Assembly: GCA_002402025.1 (NCBI GenBank)
Contig: NVUU01000014.1
Location: forward strand, 2,833 to 11,614
Origin: Candidatus Aerophobota bacterium
GTDB lineage: Bacteria > Chlamydiota > Chlamydiia > Chlamydiales > GCA-2402025
DNA length: 8,782 nucleotides
Direction: 5' to 3'
Shown here piece after piece: positions 1 through 6,328 of this stretch. The number at the start of each line of letters is the position of its first letter. Position 1 is the stretch's first letter. The notes below the pieces were generated by a model, which did no database searches, was not told the DNA's origin, and saw only the letters and a list, made by a program, of their open reading frames with translations. The translations under genes and the position numbers were made by a program.

Positions 1-260
1 TTTTTTTCTTCTTTGTTGATAGAGAGCACATCTCCCATCATAACGGAGGTGTTTTTGTAATTTTTGAAGATCTCTCTGAGGGGAAATGCGATATCAGCAG
101 GTGATAGAGCTGCAGCCGCTACTTGATAAAGAAGAGGTTGGAACAGATGGTGGTTCTTCTTATCGAGAAGAAGGATCTCCATATCTGTCTTTCTTAGGTG
201 TTTTGCGCAGTTAATTCCTGCGAACCCGCCACCTATAATTACAACTTTTGTGTAAGCCAT
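1..260 (-). CDS. ndh: Type II NADH dehydrogenase (NDH-2)-like flavoprotein, N-terminal part
   Basis: Only the first 86 codons are inside the window; the gene runs off the left edge. The product starts MAYTKVVIIGGGFAG, a dinucleotide-binding fold with the GxGxxG motif at residues 10-15. An acidic residue ends the second strand (Asp33). The segment NHHLFQPLLYQVAAA (36-50) followed by LSPADIAFPLR is typical of the NDH-2 family of membrane-associated, FAD-dependent NADH:quinone oxidoreductases, which pass electrons to quinone without pumping ions. The ATG at 258-260 is the natural start because the FAD motif follows directly; no clear Shine-Dalgarno sequence precedes it. A candidate promoter and a possible attenuator lie just upstream. 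The family call is strong. The exact substrate is not proved, since other quinone-linked members of the pyridine nucleotide-disulfide oxidoreductase superfamily share this N-terminus and the C-terminus is not visible. Confidence 0.85.
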   Translation of the reverse strand, partial: MAYTKVVIIGGGFAGINCAKHLRKTDMEILLLDKKNHHLFQPLLYQVAAAALSPADIAFPLREIFKNYKNTSVMMGDVLSINKEEK

Positions 261-288
261 CGTTCTTAGCTTTTGATAATAAATCGGT

Positions 289-320
289 TAAAAAAATAGC
301 GCCCAAGTGGCGCAACCACT
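289..320 (-). promoter_or_regulatory. Possible attenuator: two overlapping hairpins in the ndh leader
   Basis: Read on the minus strand, an all-GC stem (GCGCC, loop ACTTG, GGCGC; 313-299) is followed by TA and a run of seven T (296-290), the shape of an intrinsic terminator, about 40 bases before the ndh start codon. A second hairpin, AGTGG-TTGCG-CCACT (320-306), shares two bases with the left arm of the first, so the two cannot form together. That is the geometry of a terminator and anti-terminator. Both stems are only 5 bp and no ligand or leader peptide is recognisable. It could instead be a plain terminator or chance structure. Confidence 0.35.
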
Positions 321-328
321 AAATGCTT

Positions 329-357
329 ATTATAAAGAATAATTATTTTAATATAAG
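329..357 (-). promoter_or_regulatory. Candidate sigma-70-type promoter for ndh
   Basis: On the minus strand a perfect -10 box TATAAT (334-329) lies in a very AT-rich stretch. Seventeen bases upstream is a poor -35 candidate, CTTATA (357-352, 3 of 6 to consensus). Transcription would start near 321-323, placing the first hairpin of the possible attenuator at the 5' end of the transcript. Support rests mainly on the -10 box and on its position just after a terminator and before ndh. Confidence 0.4.
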
Positions 358-381
358 TAAAATTGAAATAGATGGGTTTAT

Positions 382-413
382 AAAAAAACCTAGTGATTTA
401 CTAGGTCTTTTTT
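382..413. terminator. Bidirectional intrinsic terminator
   Basis: A perfect 7-bp inverted repeat, ACCTAGT (388-394) and ACTAGGT (400-406) with loop GATTT, is flanked by seven A on the left (382-388) and by CTTTTTT on the right. It therefore reads as a stem plus T-run on both strands. On the minus strand it follows the stop codon of the broken gene at 435 and would end transcripts coming from the transporter side before ndh. Confidence 0.8.
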
Positions 414-434
414 ACTAATTTGTTTCTATCTTAT

Positions 435-745
435 TTAAAAGAGAGATTGAGCAATGAGAGTAAGAGCGATTCCAGCAACAAAAGTGATCGTTGGTATAAT
501 GTATGAGGAAAGAGAAGAAGAAGCTGGCTCTGTTTGAGTAGACATTTCCTTTGTTTCAGGCTTCTTTTCAAGAGCTGTAACTTTGCTCTCAAGGGACTCT
601 ACTTCTTGGTTTGTTTCTGTTAGAAGAAGAACTGTTCTAGCTTGAGACTGCTTTGTCCAAATCAGTTTCTTTTGAAGATTGATCTAGTAATCCTTCGAAT
701 TTTTATGTAAGTTGCTGTAAATAAGTGTGCTGATCGGATTCTTTG
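435..745 (-). pseudogene. Broken gene for a coiled-coil protein with a C-terminal membrane anchor
   Basis: No intact ATG-started gene of normal length fits this stretch, but it looks like decayed coding sequence. One minus-strand frame, directly after the transporter stop, gives a hydrophilic run with one internal TAA (704-706 region) and then KFEGLLDQSSKETDLDKAVS before a stop. A second frame, open from 683 to 435, picks up where the first ends: ETNQEVESLESKVTALEKK (heptad-like, coiled-coil potential), then a Ser/Thr/Pro-rich spacer, then a hydrophobic helix of about 20 residues (YIIPTITFVAGIALTLIAQS) just before the TAA at 435-437. Joining the two needs one frameshift near 619-625. The only ATG in the open frame (543-545) gives 36 residues, essentially the anchor alone. 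The original could have been a tail-anchored or host-membrane-interacting protein, but I do not recognise a family. A sequencing error or a non-ATG start remains possible. Confidence 0.45.
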
Positions 746-747
746 GT

Positions 748-1995
748 CTAAGCGGGGGTTTTTAGAAGAAGAGGTCTTGTTCTCAGCATATAATAGGAGC
801 CAAATAGGCAGATTACACCTCCGAGCCCTAGTACAAAGCTTGGGCTGAACACTGTTATGAGCACTCCTCCGAGGGAGGGACCAACAAGCCCTCTTAAGCC
901 TACCATAAGGACATTTGTGCCTGTATACTTCAGGGAAGATTCATCTTCTGAGGCAAAAAGAGTTCCTGAGAGGTGCCAAAGAAGGTGGCTTCCTGATTGG
1001 GCGATCCCATATAGTAAGAAGGCAAGATTCAGAAAAATAAGATCTATTTTTGCAAAAAGTAGCAAAATAGGGAAAAGGCCAAATCCGATCAGAATAAGAG
1101 AGGTGAGCTTTTTCACAGAGTATTTCTCAATGCCCTTTCTCCAGAGGAAGGTAGAGATAAGAACCCCAAAACCCATCCAAATATACCTTCCATTTATGAT
1201 GGTCTCGTGGGAAAGAGAAAGTGTCTCTGCAAAATAGATCGCAAGAGCTGGCGCAATCAACATAAGACCAAAGCCTCCAATCATGAACCCCCATTGGAAT
1301 TTTGCAAAGTCGGGATAGGTTTTCATGAGATAAAGACAATCTTTCCATGGCTGAATAAGCTTTGATTTGGTCTTGGGAAGAGGATTTTTATCAGGGATCA
1401 TCTTAGGAAGAGGGATGCGTTTTTGAAAGAAAACAGAGCTTATTGAAATGAGCGCTGTTGCGATAAAAAGGATCTTCCAAGCAAAAGGATAAGCGTCGAG
1501 GAATTTTCCAACAAATAGACCAAGGAATATGCTCTCTGCAAAGCAGAGCAAAAAGACATAAGAGAAAAGCTTTTCTCTTTTCTTCTTCTCTATATTGACC
1601 TTCATGATCTCCATGAGTGCAGGGGTGCCCGCTCGATAAAAGAGCTGGTAAAGAGCCGATGCAAAAATGAGATACCAAACACTGCTAAAGAAGGGTAAAA
1701 AGACAAAAGGAAGCTTTCCTAGAACCCAGGCCCACGTGAGGTTGGGTATCAGTTTATCTTTTTTCCTTGTAAGATAGGCGCTCCAGTAGAAAGAGAAAAA
1801 GGAGATGACAGGTCGCAGTGTAACAAAGACTGTCAGCTGAAACGTTGTTGCTCCGAGATCCTTTCTTAATATGAACGCAAGAAGAGTGTAAAGGGCCATG
1901 AGAGGCTCATTGGCAAGATGCATCCACAAAAGGGCAAACCTTGTTTTCTTAAAGCGTGTTACTGGTTCCTCGATATCCATACCAAGTTCTTTCAT
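748..1995 (-). CDS. Major facilitator superfamily transporter
   Basis: The 415-residue product is an integral inner-membrane protein of the usual MFS length. Hydrophobic segments fall at roughly residues 18-44, 53-73, 84-105, 107-125, 145-165, 172-190, 236-256, 270-290, 300-318, 321-343, 362-385 and 386-407, a 6+6 pattern. A hydrophilic, Lys/Pro-rich central loop (about 191-235) separates the halves. Charged cytoplasmic turns such as TRKKDK after helix 2 and IEKKKREK before helix 5 fit MFS topology. The segment RGLVGPSLGG near helix 11 also looks family-like. The substrate cannot be told from sequence alone. The start is taken at ATG 1993-1995; a second in-frame ATG five codons later (1978-1980) is equally possible, since neither has a convincing Shine-Dalgarno sequence. 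It is transcribed away from the PTS operon, with the broken gene directly downstream. Confidence 0.85.
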   Translation of the reverse strand: MKELGMDIEEPVTRFKKTRFALLWMHLANEPLMALYTLLAFILRKDLGATTFQLTVFVTLRPVISFFSFYWSAYLTRKKDKLIPNLTWAWVLGKLPFVFLPFFSSVWYLIFASALYQLFYRAGTPALMEIMKVNIEKKKREKLFSYVFLLCFAESIFLGLFVGKFLDAYPFAWKILFIATALISISSVFFQKRIPLPKMIPDKNPLPKTKSKLIQPWKDCLYLMKTYPDFAKFQWGFMIGGFGLMLIAPALAIYFAETLSLSHETIINGRYIWMGFGVLISTFLWRKGIEKYSVKKLTSLILIGFGLFPILLLFAKIDLIFLNLAFLLYGIAQSGSHLLWHLSGTLFASEDESSLKYTGTNVLMVGLRGLVGPSLGGVLITVFSPSFVLGLGGVICLFGSYYMLRTRPLLLKTPA

Positions 1996-2082
1996 TGTTT
2001 TTTTATCATGGATTTTACTCGATATGTCTCTTTTGAGCTAATACTATTAAAAGCTTCATTTAAGACTCTTCTTTAAAAAGCA

Positions 2083-2111
2083 TTGAAAATCTCTCATTGA
2101 TCCATTAGCAT
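2083..2111 (+). promoter_or_regulatory. Candidate promoter of the SUKH-hprK-ptsH-ptsI operon
   Basis: TTGAAA (2083-2088, 5 of 6 to the -35 consensus) is followed after 17 bases by TAGCAT (2106-2111, 4 of 6 to the -10 consensus). The start point would be near 2118, leaving a leader of about 33 bases. A 6-bp inverted repeat, TCTCAT (2092-2097) and ATGAGA (2110-2115), overlaps the -10 box and could be an operator. A second, weaker candidate further upstream is TCGATA (2019-2024), 17 bases, TACTAT (2042-2047). None is decisive in this AT-rich region. Confidence 0.35.
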
Positions 2112-2150
2112 GAGATGTTTTGGTAATTAAAATTTTTGATTGATATTTAG

Positions 2151-2957
2151 ATGAATAAACAAGCCTCAGAATATTATCAAAGTAAAAAAGAAAATAAAGA
2201 TGCGATTTTTGATGAAGTCATCGCGCTTCATGAAAATGCAGCAGAAATAGAGCTATCTGATCTTCAGTCCAAATCAAAAGGATTTCAAAAAGGGTTTTAC
2301 GAGCTTGCAAAACTCTCCAAAAAAGACAGAATAGACTTTACCTGTTCTTTTTGGGAAACGACTCTTCCTTATTCCCCAAAGCTACATGAGTTTTTAACGC
2401 TTTTTTTTGCAAGAGTTGATGACATTGGCATTTATTTTGTGAGGAAGGAAGTTGATCCCGAGTTTACTCCTCATCTTGTATACAGCCTCTCTGATGAAGA
2501 AACTTTTTTTAGAGGATTTCCATCAGCACTTCCTGAAGAAGTAGAAAAACTCAAGACAGATTTACAAGTTATTATGCCAGAGGATTATTTAGGATTTTTG
2601 AAGATACATAATGGGTTTGCAAAAGACGGGGACTTTGGTGTGATCCAGGTATTTGATGTTTGCTCTGAGATGAATATTGTACAAAATGAAGCGATGCAAA
2701 TGACAAACAAACCGATCTTCCAACAAAAGCCCATTGATCCAAATTGCTTAATCCCTTTTTATAAATCGAATGATTGTAACGTGTTCGAGTGCTTTTATAA
2801 AGGATGGTATCCGGATAAAGAAATGGGAAATGTGTTACTCTCTCTTGGAGAAGGAAAAAAAATTGATTATTCTGATCCTACAACACGTATTAAGAAGCTC
2901 GCCTTTCCGACATTTTTAGATTGGCTAATGAACTATATGGAACCGTTTGATGTTTAA
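2151..2957 (+). CDS. SUKH / SMI1-KNR4-like protein, first gene of the HprK-PTS operon
   Basis: The 268-residue product is soluble, with no signal peptide or membrane helix. Its second half looks like the SMI1/KNR4 (SUKH) fold: LPEEVEKLKTDL, then MPEDYLGFLKIHNGF, a FDV strand, a central segment with NPxCLIPFYKS-like spacing, and a final helix ending FPTFLDWLMNYMEPF. The first 120 or so residues are charged and helical and match nothing I know. SUKH proteins are best known as immunity proteins against secreted toxins, but many are stand-alone proteins of unknown role. No toxin gene is next to this one. Its last codons overlap the hprK start, so the two are probably co-translated, which points to a link with the PTS. 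Start is ATG 2151; only a weak ribosome binding site precedes it. A hypothetical gene also lies beside ptsH in Chlamydia, which could be the ortholog. Confidence 0.6.
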   Translation: MNKQASEYYQSKKENKDAIFDEVIALHENAAEIELSDLQSKSKGFQKGFYELAKLSKKDRIDFTCSFWETTLPYSPKLHEFLTLFFARVDDIGIYFVRKEVDPEFTPHLVYSLSDEETFFRGFPSALPEEVEKLKTDLQVIMPEDYLGFLKIHNGFAKDGDFGVIQVFDVCSEMNIVQNEAMQMTNKPIFQQKPIDPNCLIPFYKSNDCNVFECFYKGWYPDKEMGNVLLSLGEGKKIDYSDPTTRIKKLAFPTFLDWLMNYMEPFDV

Positions 2958-3942
2958 AGAAAAGACGAAAGAACCTTTCAGCGTGCAAGACCTATATAAA
3001 AAACATCAAGAACTTTTAGGTTTAAAACTTATCCTTGGAAAGGATCTTGGGAAGAGGATGATCAAGTTGCCGCAAGTAGAAAGGCCTGGCCTTTCTCTTG
3101 CAGGATATCTTAAAGGATATTCTGAGCTCCGCATGCTTCTTTTTGGAGCGATGGAGATTGATTATCTGATGGATCTCCACTCAAACATAAGATATCAAAG
3201 GTTGAATGCTGTTTTATCGAAAAAGGTTCCTGCGATTATCATCACATCAAGTTTGACTCCTCCTAAAGAGTTCAAAGCATTATGTCGGCAAAAAAACATC
3301 CCTCTATTTATCTCTACAAAAAGAACGATGGATCTTTTCAATATACTTACTGCAATCCTCACAGAAGCGTTTTCTCCTTGTGTGTCTTGTCATGGTACAC
3401 TTGTGGAAGCTTTTGGTGTGGGTCTTCTTATCCAAGGGGATTCATCGATTGGAAAAAGTGAAGCAGCTCTTGGCCTTATTGAAAGGGGACATCGGCTTAT
3501 TTCTGATGATGTGGTTCGCATCACAAAAAAAGAGAACGGCTATTTAGAAGGAACAGGACCAGAACTTACAAGACATCTTCTAGAGATTAGAGGAATTGGA
3601 ATCATTAATGTTGCGCATCTTTACGGAGCGGTATGCATTAGTGAGAAAAAGAAAGTGGATTTGATTGTGAAGTTAGAATCTTGGGATGATAACCATTTTT
3701 ATGACCGTGTAGGGCTTGAGGAAAAGTATTGTGATGTGCTTGGTGTAAAAGTGCTTTATCATATTTTGCCTGTTAAACCTGGGCGCGACGTGATACTATT
3801 GCTCGAAACCATTGTTTTAAATCACCGTCTGAAAGGGATGGGATATAATTCTGCGAAGGAGTTTAATAGTAAACTTTTAAAAACGATTGCAAAAAGACAA
3901 AAAGAAAGGAAGCTACCCATTGAAGCTCACTCAGACAGTTAA
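2950..3942 (+). CDS. hprK: HPr kinase/phosphorylase
   Basis: HprK phosphorylates HPr on its regulatory serine and can remove that phosphate again, tuning PTS flux and regulation. Starting at ATG 2950 the product has 330 residues, close to the family length of about 310-320; a TTG one codon upstream (2947) is the alternative start. The N-terminal half (about 1-135) is the variable HprK domain. The catalytic half has every expected motif: His148 in CHGTLVEAFGVG, the P-loop GDSSIGKS (163-170), RGHRLISDD (179-187) with the catalytic acidic pair, and the HprK signature EIRGIGIINV (212-221). The fourth P-loop position is Ser where Gly is usual; the residues that define a Walker A are intact. It overlaps the upstream SUKH gene by 8 bases and the downstream ptsH by 23 bases, so the unit is translationally coupled. 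Confidence 0.95.
   Translation: MFKEKTKEPFSVQDLYKKHQELLGLKLILGKDLGKRMIKLPQVERPGLSLAGYLKGYSELRMLLFGAMEIDYLMDLHSNIRYQRLNAVLSKKVPAIIITSSLTPPKEFKALCRQKNIPLFISTKRTMDLFNILTAILTEAFSPCVSCHGTLVEAFGVGLLIQGDSSIGKSEAALGLIERGHRLISDDVVRITKKENGYLEGTGPELTRHLLEIRGIGIINVAHLYGAVCISEKKKVDLIVKLESWDDNHFYDRVGLEEKYCDVLGVKVLYHILPVKPGRDVILLLETIVLNHRLKGMGYNSAKEFNSKLLKTIAKRQKERKLPIEAHSDS
3905..3922 (+). promoter_or_regulatory. Ribosome binding site that sets the ptsH TTG start
   Basis: AAAGGAAG (3905-3912) is the best Shine-Dalgarno sequence of the operon and lies 7 bases before TTG at 3920-3922. It sits inside the end of hprK. It decides the ptsH start: the frame is also open to a TTG at 3887, but that would add 11 lysine-rich residues absent from HPr proteins and lacks a spaced Shine-Dalgarno. 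Confidence 0.8.
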
Positions 3943-4189
3943 AGTAAAAAACTCTCTTGGTTTGCATATCAGGCCAGCTACTGCGATTGTAAAATTACTT
4001 CAAAATACAAGCAGTAAGGTTTTTTTCTCCTTTAAGGATATGACGGTGAATGCAAAAAGCATCATGAGTCTGCTAATATTATCCGCTCAGAAAAATGCAA
4101 CCATTGAGATTACGATAGAAGGTAAAGATGCTTCACTTGTTATGGAGCAACTCTCAGAGGGATTTGAAACAAAGTTCGGTGAACGATGA
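3920..4189 (+). CDS. ptsH: Phosphocarrier protein HPr
   Basis: From TTG 3920 the product is 89 residues, the normal HPr length, starting MKLTQTVKVKNSLGLHIRPA. HPr receives phosphate from enzyme I on the histidine of GLHxRPA (His16 here, His15 in the classical numbering) and passes it to EII or regulatory partners. The second site, the serine of AKSIM (Ser47, classical Ser46), is the target of HPr kinase and is also kept. This agrees with hprK lying directly upstream. The segment after Ser47 reads SLLILSA rather than the common GVMSLGV but stays hydrophobic, as needed for partner docking. The gene starts within hprK, and its TGA overlaps the ptsI ATG by 4 bases (ATGA). Non-ATG initiation may keep expression moderate; that is inference. 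Confidence 0.95.
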   Translation: MKLTQTVKVKNSLGLHIRPATAIVKLLQNTSSKVFFSFKDMTVNAKSIMSLLILSAQKNATIEITIEGKDASLVMEQLSEGFETKFGER

Positions 4190-5925
4190 AGAAGCAAAGT
4201 GAAGAGATTGTGATTTCGGGCTCCACGATAAGTGAAGGAATAGCCATTGGTAAACTCTTTCTTTTGTCTAGCGGCGAAGAGATCATGGTTCCTCAGTTTG
4301 CGATTCAAGAGACAGAAGTGGATTCTGAAATCGAAAGATACCGCGACGCTCTCTCCTCTTCAAGAATCGACTTAAAGAAACTTCAAACATTCCTAACAGA
4401 TGAAGGCTCTGATGAAGCAGTAACGATTATAGATGCTCATATTCAGATGCTGGAAGATCCTCTTATGACAACTCATGTAGAGGAAAAGATTTCTCAGATG
4501 CTTCAGAATACAGAAAGTGTATTTCGTTCTGTTATCGGCGAGTATGAAGAGAAGTTCGAAAAAATAGAGGATACATTCTTTCATCAAAGACTTATCGATG
4601 TAAAAGATCTCTCTCATAGAATTCTAAAACACCTTCATCCCAAAGAAGAAGAAGAAGTCATTCCTGCGAATGCAGTGGTCTTTGCAAAAGAACTTGTTCC
4701 ATCCCACACAGCAGAAGCTTGCGTTTCTAAAGTTTGTGCTTTTATTTCTGAAATAGGAGGAGCAACCTCACATGCAGCGCTTATTGCAAGAGCAAAAGGG
4801 CTTCCTTATGTTGCAAACATTAAAGAAGCAGATATCAAAGAAATAGAAGGCTGTCTTGTTATTGTGGATGGAATTGATGGCAAAGTGATTTTAAATCCCA
4901 ATATAGACACACAAGAAAAATACACCCGTCTGCAAAATTCTATCTTAGAGTCTGTACAACGCAAAGTGGCAAGTTTGCCCAAAGAAACAATCACCCTGGA
5001 TGGTCAAAAGATCGTGATGGCAGCAAATATAGAGGGCATTAGTGATTTTGATCATCCTTATTTTGGAGCAGCAGAAGAAATAGGACTTTTTCGCTCTGAG
5101 TTTCTTTTTCTGAAAAAAGAAATTTTTGCAACGTCTGAAGAAGAGCAACACTCACTTTATCACAAGATATTTGATCGTGCGGGTGATATGCCGATTGTAT
5201 TTAGAGTTCTTGATATAGGCGGCGACAAAGGTTTTTTTCAAGATGCGATGCAAGATGAGCCGAACCCGGCACTTGGCTGTAGAGCTATTCGTTTTTTACT
5301 TAAGAATAAAGAGTTGTTTACACGGCAACTAAAAGCTCTTTTAAGAGCTGCACAAGGAAAAAAAGCATCTATTTTGATTCCTCTTGTTACAGATGTTTCA
5401 GAAGTTATAGAAGTGAAAACCCTTTTAAATGACATAAAAGAAGAGTTCGATGCAAAGAGGATACCATATGCTAAAGAAGTTCCTATTGGACTTATGATAG
5501 AGGTGCCATCTGCTGTGCTCACGGCTGATGCTCTTGCAAAAGAATGCGACTTTTTCTCAATAGGTACAAATGATCTTGTGCAATATACACTCGCACTTGA
5601 TCGTACGAACCCGATGCTATCGGAACACTATCATCCAGCTCATCCAAGCATTTTAAAGCTTCTCAAAATGGTGATTGATGTTGCCAAAAAACATCATAAA
5701 AAGCTTAGCATTTGTGGAGAGATGGCATCCAATCCACTCTACACAAAGCTCTTACTTGGTCTTGGTGTCAAAAATTTCTCATGTGCTCCAAGGCATATAC
5801 CAAAGGTGCAGTCAAAGCTGCTTGAACTAAATTCTGAAGAAGCTGCTGTGTTTGCGAGGAAAGTCTTAAAGCTTGAGCAATTTAATGAAATTGAAAAAGC
5901 TTTAAGAGAAGATCTGATAGATTAA
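4186..5925 (+). CDS. ptsI: Phosphoenolpyruvate-protein phosphotransferase (PTS enzyme I)
   Basis: Enzyme I takes phosphate from phosphoenolpyruvate and gives it to HPr in the cytoplasm. The 579-residue product matches the family length. It opens with the usual GSTISEGIAIGK segment, followed by the helical HPr-binding part (about 40-150). The phosphohistidine domain has GGATSHAALIARAKGLP with active-site His196. The PEP-binding barrel shows LFRSEFLFL (Arg303), VLDIGGDKGFF, NPALGCRAIRF, LMIEVPSAV, GTNDLVQYTLALDR (from Gly460) and SICGEMAS with catalytic Cys510. All expected catalytic positions seem intact, so the relay should be active. The ATG overlaps the ptsH stop (ATGA), so translation is coupled. 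The gene ends one base from the convergent ybaB, with no room for a terminator between them. Confidence 0.97.
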   Translation: MKKQSEEIVISGSTISEGIAIGKLFLLSSGEEIMVPQFAIQETEVDSEIERYRDALSSSRIDLKKLQTFLTDEGSDEAVTIIDAHIQMLEDPLMTTHVEEKISQMLQNTESVFRSVIGEYEEKFEKIEDTFFHQRLIDVKDLSHRILKHLHPKEEEEVIPANAVVFAKELVPSHTAEACVSKVCAFISEIGGATSHAALIARAKGLPYVANIKEADIKEIEGCLVIVDGIDGKVILNPNIDTQEKYTRLQNSILESVQRKVASLPKETITLDGQKIVMAANIEGISDFDHPYFGAAEEIGLFRSEFLFLKKEIFATSEEEQHSLYHKIFDRAGDMPIVFRVLDIGGDKGFFQDAMQDEPNPALGCRAIRFLLKNKELFTRQLKALLRAAQGKKASILIPLVTDVSEVIEVKTLLNDIKEEFDAKRIPYAKEVPIGLMIEVPSAVLTADALAKECDFFSIGTNDLVQYTLALDRTNPMLSEHYHPAHPSILKLLKMVIDVAKKHHKKLSICGEMASNPLYTKLLLGLGVKNFSCAPRHIPKVQSKLLELNSEEAAVFARKVLKLEQFNEIEKALREDLID

Positions 5926-5926
5926 A

Positions 5927-6232
5927 TTACATTCCGAATGGTAGACCAAGACCGCCAAGGTCATTATCTGGAGACTGTTCTTTTACTTTTTCATTCGCAT
6001 CTTTGAGAGCCGCAACAAGTAGATCTTGCAAACCTTCTAGATCGTCTTTGTCGACGCAATCAGGATTGATTTTCACCTCAAGAACTTCTTTATCGCCGTT
6101 CATAAGAACTTCTACTAGGCCGCTTCCAGCACTTCCTGTAACTCTCATGTTTTGTAGATCTTCCTGCATATCTGCGAACTGTTCTTGTAATGCTTTAGCT
6201 TGTTTTTTCATTTTAGAAAAGCCACTGCCCAT
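5927..6232 (-). CDS. ybaB: YbaB/EbfC family nucleoid-associated protein
   Basis: The 101-residue product has the family length and layout. A basic, amphipathic N-terminal helix (GFSKMKKQAKALQEQFADMQ, about 4-23) precedes a beta sheet with GSAGSGLVEVLMNGDKEV (33-50) and INPDC. A second helix, DLEGLQDLLVAALKDANEKV, and a Gly-rich tail ending LPFGM complete it. Members form dimers that bind DNA with little sequence specificity. Its place downstream of dnaX is the classic dnaX-ybaB pairing (followed by recR in many bacteria; recR is absent here). The ATG at 6230-6232 has AAAAGG 7 bases upstream. It may be transcribed both from its own promoter and by read-through from dnaX. The stop codon is one base from the end of the convergent ptsI. 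Confidence 0.93.
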   Translation of the reverse strand: MGSGFSKMKKQAKALQEQFADMQEDLQNMRVTGSAGSGLVEVLMNGDKEVLEVKINPDCVDKDDLEGLQDLLVAALKDANEKVKEQSPDNDLGGLGLPFGM

Positions 6233-6261
6233 AGTCGTACCTTTTGTTGTATGTTGACAAT

Positions 6262-6290
6262 ATTATACCTTTTTTTCTAAAAAGGTTCCA
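6262..6290 (-). promoter_or_regulatory. Candidate ybaB promoter with an inverted repeat filling its spacer
   Basis: On the minus strand, TGGAAC (6290-6285, weak -35, 3 of 6) and a perfect TATAAT (6267-6262) are exactly 17 bases apart, with transcription expected near 6255, about 23 bases before the ybaB start codon. The spacer is almost entirely an inverted repeat, ACCTTTTT (6286-6279), AGAA, AAAAAGGT (6274-6267), 8 bp and perfect. It lacks a following T-run on either strand, so it does not read as a terminator. Confidence 0.5.
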
Positions 6291-6328
6291 GCGTAAATAC
6301 GTAAGCTGTTCTTTGTAAGTCTTTTGCA

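Noticed and set aside
857..1237. Plus-strand open frame of 126 codons
   Set aside because: It lies wholly antisense to the clearly coding MFS gene; its composition is that of a reverse-frame shadow, with no recognisable motif or ribosome binding site.
2151..2957. Reading the SUKH-like gene as toxin immunity
   Set aside because: No toxin, secretion marker or other immunity gene lies nearby; the gene is embedded in a housekeeping operon.
4393..5522. Several minus-strand open frames under ptsI
   Set aside because: They are antisense to conserved enzyme I motifs and show no family features.
6003..6257. Plus-strand open frame of 84 codons over ybaB
   Set aside because: Antisense to a conserved gene; Ser/Cys-rich low-complexity translation with no supporting start signals.
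6254..6282. Perfect TTGACA on the plus strand at 6254-6259
   Set aside because: No -10 box lies at the right distance (CTAAAA at 17 bases), and no gene begins downstream on that strand.
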